Positions 1 to 10,397 of a DNA stretch of 12,500 bases are shown here, piece by piece. Under the pieces are notes generated by a model that was not told the DNA's origin, searched no databases, and saw only the letters and a list, made by a program, of their open reading frames with translations. The translations under genes and the position numbers were made by a program. How positions within the stretch are numbered: the first letter of the stretch is position 1; every line of letters begins with the position of its first letter. Location: the NCBI RefSeq assembly GCF_042767895.1, contig NC_091553.1, forward strand, positions 44,170,064 through 44,182,563. Direction: 5' to 3'. This DNA is from Penaeus vannamei (Eukaryota > Arthropoda > Malacostraca > Decapoda > Penaeidae).

Positions 1-118
1 TGCTTATCTATTCATTCTTTCAAGGGTTCCTTCTACTTTTTTTTCCATTTACTTCCCTCTTCATAACTGCATCTCTATGTTTCTGTGTTTTTTACTTTTT
101 CCATGATCATCAATATCA

Positions 119-320
<202 letters not shown>

Positions 321-382
321 TAATATATATAAATATATAAACATACATAAACATATATATAAATATATAAATATAAATATAA

Positions 383-440
<58 letters not shown>
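321..440. repeat. Degenerate TATAAA/(AT)n microsatellite
   Basis: Imperfect TATAAATA units at 321-386 lead through GTGTGT into (TA)n at 391-440, ending in three AAT units at 440-449. It looks like an older, decayed continuation of the upstream AT tract. Confidence 0.93.
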
Positions 441-444
<4 letters not shown>

Positions 445-476
445 ATAATATTTTTAAAAATGAAAAAAATTGGGGG

Positions 477-508
477 ACACCCAAACACCCACCCACCCCC
501 CCCCCCCC
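477..508 (+). repeat. C-rich run with a 13-base poly(C)
   Basis: A CACCCA-type stretch ends in an uninterrupted C13 at 496-508, isolated between two long AT microsatellites. On the minus strand this is a G13 run. Confidence 0.9.
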
Positions 509-525
509 AATTTTATAACATACAA

Positions 526-528
<3 letters not shown>

Positions 529-595
<67 letters not shown>
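529..595. repeat. (AT)33 microsatellite
   Basis: A pure alternating AT tract of 67 bases with no interruption, flanked by AAAAAAT on the left and AAGGTTAATT on the right. Confidence 0.97.
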
Positions 596-599
<4 letters not shown>

Positions 600-960
600 T
601 AATTAAAAATTAGACGTGGTTAATCAAAATAATATGTATCATCATATTTTATTATCTTTATCATCATTCCTATTGATGTTCTTACTGTTAATGCTGCTGA
701 ATTTTTAATTCATAATAAAAAGACAATACCCATTTTAATGGAAATAAGCCTTATAACAGTTTATAACACTAATCTACAAGATGAAAAAAGAATTCATTAA
801 TATTCTTTTTTAGAGACTGCATTTTCTCTTCCATTATATGAACAGAGAAAATGAAATTACTGCAGTCTGTTATGTTAATGGAATGTAATATATTTTTTGC
901 ACAGTATCAATAATCCAAATAATAAGCTGCAATATATCCAAGGGTTTTTAAAACCCTTCT
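596..960. other. AT-rich unique DNA, no gene seen
   Basis: This stretch is non-repetitive and has stops in all frames. It holds an imperfect inverted repeat around 815-868, pairing GACTGCATTTTCTCTT with AGAGAAAATG plus an offset GCAGTC. At its right edge, 940-958 is a near-palindrome with 9-base arms (AAGGGTTTT/AAAACCCTT) around one base. Neither has a clear function. Confidence 0.7.
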
Positions 961-1221
961 TTTAAAAAAAAGCAGACTTTTTAGGGAAAGGGGGAAAAAA
1001 AAAGAGAGGGAGAGGGAGAAAAAAGGGGGGGTTTTTGGGGGAGGGGGGGGGGGAAGGGGGGGGGGAAAAAAGGGGGGGGGGGAAAGGGAGGGGGGAAAAA
1101 AGGGGGGGAGGAGAGGAAAAGGGGGGGGGGGAAAAAGGGAAGGAGAAGGGGGGGGGGGGAGGGGGGGGGGGGAGGGGGGGGGGGGAAGGGGGGGGGGGGA
1201 GGGGGGGGGGGAGGGGGGAGG

Positions 1222-1270
<49 letters not shown>

Positions 1271-1325
1271 TGAGAGAGAGAGAGAGAGAGGGGGGGGAGA
1301 AAGGGAGAGAGAGGGGGGAGAGAGG

Positions 1326-1397
<72 letters not shown>

Positions 1398-1445
1398 GAG
1401 AGGGGGGGGGGAGGGGGGAGAGAGAGGGGGGGGGAGAGAGAGAGG

Positions 1446-1495
<50 letters not shown>

Positions 1496-1858
1496 GAGAG
1501 AGAGGGGGAGAGAGAGAAGGGGGAGAGAAAAAAGAGAGAGAGAGAGAGAGAGAGGGGGAGGAGAGAGAGGGGGAGGGGGGGAGGAGAGGGGAGGGAGAGA
1601 GAGGGGGGGAGGGGGGGGGAGAGAGAAGGGGGGGGGGAAGGGGGGGAGAGAGAGGGAGGGAGAGAGAGGGGGGGGAGGGAGAGAGAGAGAAAGAGGGGAG
1701 AGAGAGAGAAAGAGAGGGAGAGAGAGAGAGGAGAGAGAGAAGAGAGGAGAGAGAAGAGAGGAGAGAGAGAAGAGAGGAGGAGAGGGAGAGAGGGGGGGAG
1801 AGAGGGGGGAGAGGGGGAGAGAGAGAGGGGGAGAGAGGGGAGAGAGGAGAGGAGGGGG

Positions 1859-1918
<60 letters not shown>

Positions 1919-1959
1919 AGAGGGGGAGAGGGGGGAGGGGGAAGGAAAAAAAGGAAAAA

Positions 1960-1991
<32 letters not shown>

Positions 1992-2300
1992 GGGGAGGGG
2001 GAGGGAGGGGGGGGAGGGAGGGGGGGGAGGGGGGGGAAAAAGGGGGGGGGGAAAAAAGGGGGGGGGAAAAAGGGGAGAAGGGGCAAAAGGGGGGGGGCAG
2101 GGGAGGGGAAGGGGAGGGGGAGGGAGAGGAAGGGAAGGGGGGAAAAAGGGGGGGTGTTGTGGGAAAAAGGGGTGTGTGGAAGGGGAAAAGGGGTGTGGGG
2201 GAAAAGGGGGGTTTGGGAAAAAGGGGGGTTTTTGTTTAAAAGGGGGGGTTTGTGGGAAAAAGGGGGTTTTTGTTAGGGGGAGGGGGTTTAAAAGGGGGGG
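961..2300 (+). repeat. Kilobase-scale homopurine (GA)n / poly-G / poly-A tract
   Basis: The plus strand is almost only G and A. From 1037 to 2083 there is a single pyrimidine, a T at 1271, so 1272-2083 is an unbroken 812-base purine run. The composition changes along it: G-runs with A-runs at 961-1220, true (GA)n with GGGGG punctuation at 1225-1920, then G-runs again. From 2084 scattered C and T bases appear, and the sequence grades into GGGGTTT/AAAAA mixtures before the TG-rich region. Long open frames on both strands (Gly/Glu/Arg and Pro/Ser/Leu repeats) follow from the lack of T and A stop triplets and are not genes. Confidence 0.93.
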
Positions 2301-2747
2301 TTTGTGTTTCAGTGTGTGTTTGTGTTCCAGTGTGTGTGTTTGTGTTTCAGTGTGTGTGTTTGTGTTTCAGTGTGTGTGTTTGTGTTTCAGTGTGTGTGTG
2401 TTTGTGTTTCAGTGTGTGTATGATTGTGTTTCAGTGTGTGTGTTTGTGTTTCAGTGTGTGTGTGTTTGTGTTTCAGTGTGTGTCAGTGTTTGTGTTTCAG
2501 TGTGTATGATTGTGTTTCCGTGTTTGTGTTTGTGTTTCAGCGTGTGTGCGTTTGCGTTTCAGTGTGTGTGTTTGTGTTTCAGTGTGTGTATGATTGTGTT
2601 TCAGTGTGTGTGTTTGTGTTTCAGTGTGTGTATGATTGTGTTTCAGTGTGTGTGTTCGTGTTTCAGTGTGTGTGTGTGTTCGTGTTTCAGTGTGTGTGTG
2701 TTTGTGTTTCAGTGTGTGTTTGTTTCAGTGTGTGTGTTTGTGTTTCA

Positions 2748-2760
<13 letters not shown>
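2301..2760 (+). repeat. About 22-copy minisatellite with a TTTCAG core
   Basis: The typical unit is TTTCAGTGTGTGTGTTTGTG, 20-22 bases long. I count about 22 cores, including single TTCCAG and TTCCG variants. Four units carry a GTATGATTG variant at 2418, 2504, 2588 and 2630, spaced about 86, 84 and 42 bases, which are multiples of roughly 21 and suggest higher-order duplication. The Val/Cys/Phe open frames are translations of the repeat. Confidence 0.92.
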
Positions 2761-2791
<31 letters not shown>

Positions 2792-2849
2792 ATGTGTGTG
2801 TGTGCATGTGTGTGTGTGCATGTGTGTGTGTGCATGTGTGTGTGCATGT

Positions 2850-2928
<79 letters not shown>

Positions 2929-2930
2929 GG
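2761..2930 (+). repeat. (TG)n microsatellite with GCATG interruptions
   Basis: TG dinucleotides run through the block. Between about 2790 and 2850 they are interrupted by a CA every 10-14 bases, giving GCATGTGTGTGTGT units. A pure TG stretch follows from about 2855 to 2926. Confidence 0.95.
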
Positions 2931-5422
<2,492 letters not shown>

Positions 5423-5541
5423 TCATACTCCAGTAATACTGATTGAATTGATCTGAATACAGGAAAAAAATATTTTACCGTAACATATGGCAGGCGATAC
5501 GGTTTCTTTTCTGACATGACAAAAAGAAAAAAGAAAAAAAA
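5423..5541 (-). other. Candidate downstream exon with strong 3' splice site
   Basis: On the minus strand a 21-base pyrimidine tract (5541-5521) leads to TGTCATGTCAG, with the acceptor AG at 5512-5511. Joining this acceptor to the GTAAGT donor at 5648 removes a 138-base intron. It keeps the Pro codon and reads on for 28 further codons to a TGA at 5425-5423. A second potential donor (ACG|GTAAAA) lies 32 bases into the exon, so a micro-exon is another reading. The added residues match no family I recognise. The acceptor is good, but the exon itself is inferred. Confidence 0.4.
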
Positions 5542-5642
5542 ATGCATTTATCAATGATGACAGAAATGATCAAGGAAGTTTGTACTATATATTTTTTCTG
5601 AAGAAATTTTTTAATACCAGTGCTATAGCAATCCACATTGAC

Positions 5643-5650
5643 ACTTACGG
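5643..5650 (-). other. Strong 5' splice donor (CC|GTAAGT) overlapping the ORF stop codon
   Basis: Minus-strand CACACC|GTAAGTGT has its intron-side G at 5648. It matches the donor consensus at all six intron bases. The in-frame stop TAA (5647-5645) is formed by bases 2-4 of the donor, so it would not be in the mRNA if the site is used. A non-spliced alternative would use this stop, with ATTAAA at 5614-5609 as a nearby polyadenylation signal. Confidence 0.6.
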
Positions 5651-7084
5651 TGTGTCTTCATTCCTTTTGACGTCCAACTCATTTTGTTCTCTGATGAAAT
5701 TCTGCCTTGAATTTAACCATAGTGTTGTGAGTTTCTTGTATTCCACACTGTATTTTTCTTGCTCAACTTCATACTCGGGAGTGTGTCTTCTGTCGAAGTC
5801 TGGTCTCTTGGTTATCATGTCTTTGAATGTTTCTCTGGAGCTCTCACTGTTTCTAGACAAGAGGTTTCTTGCATTACACTGGGCTTGCAGCAGTTGCTCA
5901 TGCCGATGTAGAGGCTCCTGCAGCTCAGGAACATCTGGAGGGTCGTGGTCGCTTGCTGATTTGAGTGAGAAGTCCTCTTCAGAAGCACTATACTTGTAGG
6001 AATGCTCGCTAGAATTTTCGAGACTGCTGTTTTGGTCAAAGGCATCCTCCATGGCTAATTCCTCCTGGCAATCAGTGCACATCACTGGGCCCAATCCTAG
6101 TTTGTCTTGCTTGTTTAGGGGAGAACAGATTTTCTTCACAAATATCTTATGACATTCAACACACTTGAAAGATCTTTCTCTATGCTGCTTCATGTGCTGG
6201 TTAAGGATGCTTCTTTGGGAGAATGACTTCCCACATTCTGAGCAATCAAACGGCTTTTCTCCAGTGTGTACTCTCTGATGCTGAACTAAATAGACCTTCC
6301 GATTAAAAGCCTTATCACATTCTGGACACTTGAATGGCTTTTCTCCTCCATGTACTTTGATATGTTCATTGAGTGCACCCTTTAAAGCAAACGATTTTCC
6401 ACACTCTTCACATTTGTGTGGCTTGATTCCAGAATGCCGTTTCAGGTGCTGGGACAGATTTCCTTTCAGGGAAAAGGCCTTCTCACAAATCGTGCATTTA
6501 TATGGCTTATCACCGCTGTGTATCCGCATGTGCTGTGTTAGGTAACTCTTCTTCAAAAACAATTTGCTACACACTGTACAGTGGTATGATTTGGTGCCTG
6601 TGTGTAGCATCATATGCTGTGTAAGGTTACCTTTTAGGGAGAAGGCCTTGTCACACTCTGTACACTTAAACGGCTTTTCCCCAGTGTGCACTCTCATGTG
6701 TTGATCCAAATACACCTTTTTAAGGAATGCCTTGTTACACTCAGGACAATAGTAGGATTTCTCATCTGTGTGCAACTGCATGTGTTTGGTCAAATTTCCC
6801 TTGAGGGAGAATTCTTTCCCACAATCTGGGCAGGTGTGGGGTTTTTCTCCAGTGTGAACTCTCAAATGTCGGGTGAAATCGGCTTTGTTGGAGAATATCT
6901 TACTGCAGGCACATTCAAAGTGCCGATACGTGGGCGACAAGCCCTGATCGACATTGAGAACGTTATTCTGAAAGAGCTTGAAGTTGTCAATACCTGAATA
7001 GTTGCAATCACCGAAGCTGCTCATTTTGTACGGGAAGTTCGTCGTACCAGCCAGGTAGTGCTCGAATTTTTCAATTTTTTCCAT
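5645..7084 (-). CDS. C2H2 zinc-finger protein (nine fingers plus Cys4 remnant), probable nuclear DNA-binding regulator
   Basis: A 479-residue protein, probably a sequence-specific DNA-binding transcription regulator. Fingers have Cys/Cys/His/His at 58/60/73/77, 85/88/101/105, 113/116/129/133, 141/144/157/161, 169/172/185/189, 197/200/213/217, 225/228/241/245, 253/256/269/273 and 281/284/297/301. TGEKP-like linkers join them. Finger 1 is odd: C-x1-C in place of C-x2-C. After finger 9 a stub keeps CVEC (308-311) but has no His pair; CTDC follows at 336-339. Residues 345-395 are Ser/Asp/Glu-rich, and 435-474 can form an amphipathic helix with heptad-spaced Y/L/W/F. An in-frame TGA directly precedes this ATG (context TGAATGG). 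M21 (7022-7024) has a better -3 A and is an alternative start. The TAA lies inside a GTAAGT donor, so the true C-terminus may differ. No KRAB, BTB, SCAN or ZAD domain is seen. The orthologue is not identified. Confidence 0.92.
   Translation of the reverse strand: MEKIEKFEHYLAGTTNFPYKMSSFGDCNYSGIDNFKLFQNNVLNVDQGLSPTYRHFECACSKIFSNKADFTRHLRVHTGEKPHTCPDCGKEFSLKGNLTKHMQLHTDEKSYYCPECNKAFLKKVYLDQHMRVHTGEKPFKCTECDKAFSLKGNLTQHMMLHTGTKSYHCTVCSKLFLKKSYLTQHMRIHSGDKPYKCTICEKAFSLKGNLSQHLKRHSGIKPHKCEECGKSFALKGALNEHIKVHGGEKPFKCPECDKAFNRKVYLVQHQRVHTGEKPFDCSECGKSFSQRSILNQHMKQHRERSFKCVECHKIFVKKICSPLNKQDKLGLGPVMCTDCQEELAMEDAFDQNSSLENSSEHSYKYSASEEDFSLKSASDHDPPDVPELQEPLHRHEQLLQAQCNARNLLSRNSESSRETFKDMITKRPDFDRRHTPEYEVEQEKYSVEYKKLTTLWLNSRQNFIREQNELDVKRNEDTP
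6068..6163 (-). other. Cys4 pair after the finger array (C308-C311 / C336-C339)
   Basis: This part of the zinc-finger protein starts as a tenth finger (FKCVECHKIF) but loses the helix and both His. A second CxxC follows 24 residues later. It could be a decayed finger or a four-cysteine zinc knuckle of ribbon type. The linker into it (HRERSFKC) is one residue shorter than the others. No short intron with good splice sites is visible that would restore a normal finger. Confidence 0.5.
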
Positions 7085-7264
7085 TCAGAAGGTTTGCCTT
7101 AACCAAATACGAAAAAAAGGGGGAGAAAAAAAAGAGGATGGAAACAGAGACGGAGAAAGGGAGAGAAACGACAATGAATCTGATGTTTTCTCTTCTCTGC
7201 TCTACTCCCCTCCAGTGCTTCTCTTTGGGTGTTGTGTGGGTAGAAACTGCTGAACCTTTTTATC
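7085..7264 (-). other. Probable 5' UTR of the zinc-finger gene with 3' splice site at its edge
   Basis: On the minus strand TTTTTCCTTTCTCTTCACAG ends with AG at 7266-7265, a textbook acceptor, and exon sequence would begin at 7264. From there 180 bases run to the ATG at 7084. The sequence is not repetitive and less AT-biased than the surroundings. A weaker second acceptor (GGTTAAG, AG at 7099-7098 after a T/C tract) would leave a 13-base leader. The promoter and first exon would then lie upstream, beyond the TG repeat, and I cannot locate them. Confidence 0.55.
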
Positions 7265-7312
7265 CTGTGAAGAGAAAGGAAAAATGTGTTAAAAACAAGG
7301 GAATTTTTAATT

Positions 7313-7475
<163 letters not shown>

Positions 7476-7700
7476 ACATGTAGAGTGTGCACATTCACAT
7501 GTGTGTATGTAAAAGCCCATGAGTAAACGTACATGAAAGGCTGTACATGTGCCTGTGTGCATCTGTGTATAAACAGGTATATGCATAACAATGTGTGTAA
7601 AGCCTTTTCAATTAAACTCAAGTCTGATCAGATATATCCTGCATATATAATAAAAGGGTAATGTCTAAACTTATACAAATGAATATAAACTCAAATATTT
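7476..7700. other. Unique DNA, no gene seen
   Basis: TG-flavoured then AT-rich sequence with no credible coding frame or recognisable RNA. It may be 5' intron or promoter-proximal DNA of the minus-strand zinc-finger gene, but I find no TATA/initiator pair I would defend. Confidence 0.5.
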
Positions 7701-7911
7701 CACATTCAAGAATAATAATAATCACTATAGTATCACTATAATTACTGTTTAACATTATATAGTAGCTACCATTGGGTATTATCAACATTTTCTTTTTCTT
7801 CTACTTCTACTTCTTCTATTATTATGACTATTATTATTATCATTGTTACTGTTATCATATTATTATCATTTCCATTAATATTATTATTTCTATTATTATC
7901 ATCATTAATCT
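7701..7911 (+). repeat. Imperfect (ATT)n/(ATC)n trinucleotide-rich DNA
   Basis: Short AAT, ATT, TTC and ATC runs alternate (for example AATAATAATAAT near 7711, CTACTTCTACTTCTTC near 7801, TTATTATTATC near 7830). The open frame on each strand is low-complexity Ile/Asn/Leu and not a gene. Confidence 0.75.
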
Positions 7912-8050
7912 TATCATTAACAGTATCATATTCAATTATCATTAACAATATCATATTCAATTATCATAAACAATATCATATTCAATTATCATTAACAGTA
8001 TCACATTCAATTATCATTAACAGTATCGTATTCAATTATCATTAACTTTA
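7912..8050 (+). repeat. 25-bp minisatellite, five full copies plus a partial
   Basis: Copies start at 7912, 7937, 7962, 7987 and 8012, with a partial copy at 8037. All spacings are exactly 25 bases. Each unit contains TATCATTAAC(A), then a (A/G)TATC element, then TTCAAT. Copies differ by single substitutions (AACAGT or AACAAT; TCATATT, TCACATT or TCGTATT; one CATAAAC). Each unit carries two TATC (GATA on the minus strand) words. A period of 25 is not a multiple of 3, so this is not a protein repeat. Confidence 0.95.
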
Positions 8051-8245
8051 TCATCATCATTGTTCGTATACATATACATAATGACCCCACTACGACGAGG
8101 AACATCAAAGGGCATTATCAAATAGAGAAATTAAGATTAACACTCACTGATACAAAAAATAAATCTGCACAGGCAAAAGAATGATGTCAAACATGAAGAA
8201 AACAAGTTGCAAAAAATCCCGTACAGAGACAAAGTTAAAGGTAAT
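8051..8245. other. Short unique stretch, no gene seen
   Basis: Non-repetitive sequence between two tandem repeats, including a relatively GC-richer segment (CCCCACTACGACGAGG near 8085). It has no open frame of note. Confidence 0.5.
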
Positions 8246-8299
8246 TGGTCATTAGTCATCAGTGCAATCATCTGTGGTCATTAGTCATCAGTGCAATCA
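8246..8299 (+). repeat. Perfect 25-bp tandem duplication, 4-bp spacer
   Basis: TGGTCATTAGTCATCAGTG followed by CAATCA occurs at 8246-8270 and again, identically, at 8275-8299, separated by TCTG. The copies do not differ, so the duplication is probably recent. Each copy holds two GTCAT-type words. Confidence 0.93.
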
Positions 8300-8385
8300 C
8301 TTTGCAAACATTACCATATTACTTATATTACTATCTTTACAAATAACATTACCTTTATTATCATTATCATTAATGTTATCGTTTT

Positions 8386-8491
8386 AATTCATAATGATAA
8401 TAATAACAATAATAATGATAATAATAACAATAATAATAATAATAACAATAATAATAATAATAACAATAACAATAATAATAATAACAATAAC

Positions 8492-8529
<38 letters not shown>

Positions 8530-8539
8530 TAACAACAAC

Positions 8540-8604
<65 letters not shown>

Positions 8605-8612
8605 TAATAATA
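8386..8612 (+). repeat. (AAT)n trinucleotide microsatellite with AAC and GAT interruptions
   Basis: AAT units with periodic AAC and occasional GAT give about 75 triplets. Frames read as poly-Asn, poly-Ile or, on the other strand, poly-Leu. Flanks on both sides are ATC/ATT-rich, so the tract probably expanded inside an older imperfect triplet region. No start, splice or domain context supports a coding homopolymer. Confidence 0.95.
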
Positions 8613-9473
<861 letters not shown>

Positions 9474-9485
9474 CCCCTTTTGGAA

Positions 9486-9516
9486 TTTACCTTTTGTGTT
9501 GTGCACAAAAGGTAAA
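9486..9516 (+). repeat. Perfect 13-bp inverted repeat, 5-nt loop
   Basis: TTTACCTTTTGTG (9486-9498) pairs with CACAAAAGGTAAA (9504-9516) around TTGTG. It sits exactly at the junction between the T/G tract and AT-only DNA. There is no U-tract after it, and a bacterial-type terminator role is not expected in this genome. Confidence 0.85.
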
Positions 9517-9519
9517 AAG

Positions 9520-9897
9520 GAAAGCACCAATTTTAAAATAAAATAAAATATATATTTTATAAAAATATTATATAAAATTAAAAAATAATAAATAACCTTT
9601 TTCAATATTAAATGTATTAAAAAAATTTATTAAAATACAAATTTTTAAAAATTAAACATTAATTATTTTTTAAATATATTAATTTTATATTTAAAAATTA
9701 TTAAAAATTAACATAAAAAATATATAAAATTAATAATAAAAATTATAATTTTTAAATTTATATATATAAAAAATTTAAATTTATTTATATAAAATATTTA
9801 TATATATATATTTTAATACACAACATATATGCATGGGAATATATATATATACAAAATGTAAATATACATGTATATATATATATATGTATGTATATGT
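9520..9897. repeat. AT-only low-complexity DNA with (TA)n and TGTA patches
   Basis: From about 9528 to 9818 nearly every base is A or T, with TTTAAA, ATATAT and AAAATAAAAT motifs. It ends in TATATATA/TGTATG patches to 9897. Stops are dense in all frames. Confidence 0.85.
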
Positions 9898-9938
9898 TAA
9901 CTGGAGAAAAGGGGGTTTTGGGGGAAACGGGGGTTTTC

Positions 9939-10397
9939 TTTTTGATTATTTTATGTTGGTTTGGGGGTTTTGGGGGTTGGGGGTGGGGGTGGTGATGGGG
10001 GGGTGGGGGTGTGGGGGTTGGGGGTGGGGGTGGGGGTGGGGGTGGGGGGGGGGTTGGGGGTGGGATGGGGTGGGGGGTGGGGTGGGGGTTGGGGGTGGGG
10101 TGGGGGTTGGGGGTGGGGTTTTGGGGGTGGGGTGGGGGTTGGGGGTGGGGGTGGGGTGGGGGTTGGGGGTTGGGGTGGGGGTTGGGGGTGGGGGTGGGGG
10201 TGGGGGTGGGGGTGGGGGTGGGGGTGGGGTTGGGATGGGGGTGGGGATGGGGGTGTGATGGGGGTGGGGTGGGGGTGGGGGTGGGGGTGGGGGTGGGGGT
10301 GGGGTGGGGTGGGGGTGGGGTGTGGGGGTGGGGTGGGGGGGTGTTTTGTGTGTTTTGTGTTGGTTTTTTGTGTGTTGTTGTGTAAAAGTTGTAAATT
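9939..10397 (+). repeat. (GGGGGT)n-like G-rich tract with strong G-quadruplex potential
   Basis: No C occurs on the plus strand from 9939 to 10397. The core at about 9962-10345 is GGGGGT, GGGGT, GGGGTT and GGGAT units in mixed order, with uniform (GGGGGT)n near 10190-10226 and 10273-10303. Many overlapping four-run G-quadruplex motifs with 1-2 base loops are present. Gly/Val/Trp frames, and Pro/Thr/His frames on the other strand, are repeat translations. Confidence 0.9.

Noticed and set aside
5580..6997. Plus-strand open frames opposite the zinc-finger gene
   Set aside because: They are antisense shadows of the minus-strand finger codons. Only the minus strand gives repeated C2H2 motifs.
7091..7110. 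Splice acceptor at 7098 (GGTTAAG) as the exon start
   Set aside because: It is preceded by AAG, not YAG, and is weaker than the CACAG acceptor at 7265. Kept only as an alternative in the 5' UTR entry.
7912..8050. CRISPR-like array reading of the regularly spaced repeats
   Set aside because: The 25-bp units are contiguous with no unique spacers, and the window is eukaryotic. It is a minisatellite.
10010..10345. Telomere array
   Set aside because: Unit order is irregular (GGGGGT, GGGGT, GGGGTT, GGGAT) and it lies between other sequence. Arthropod telomeres are usually TTAGG.
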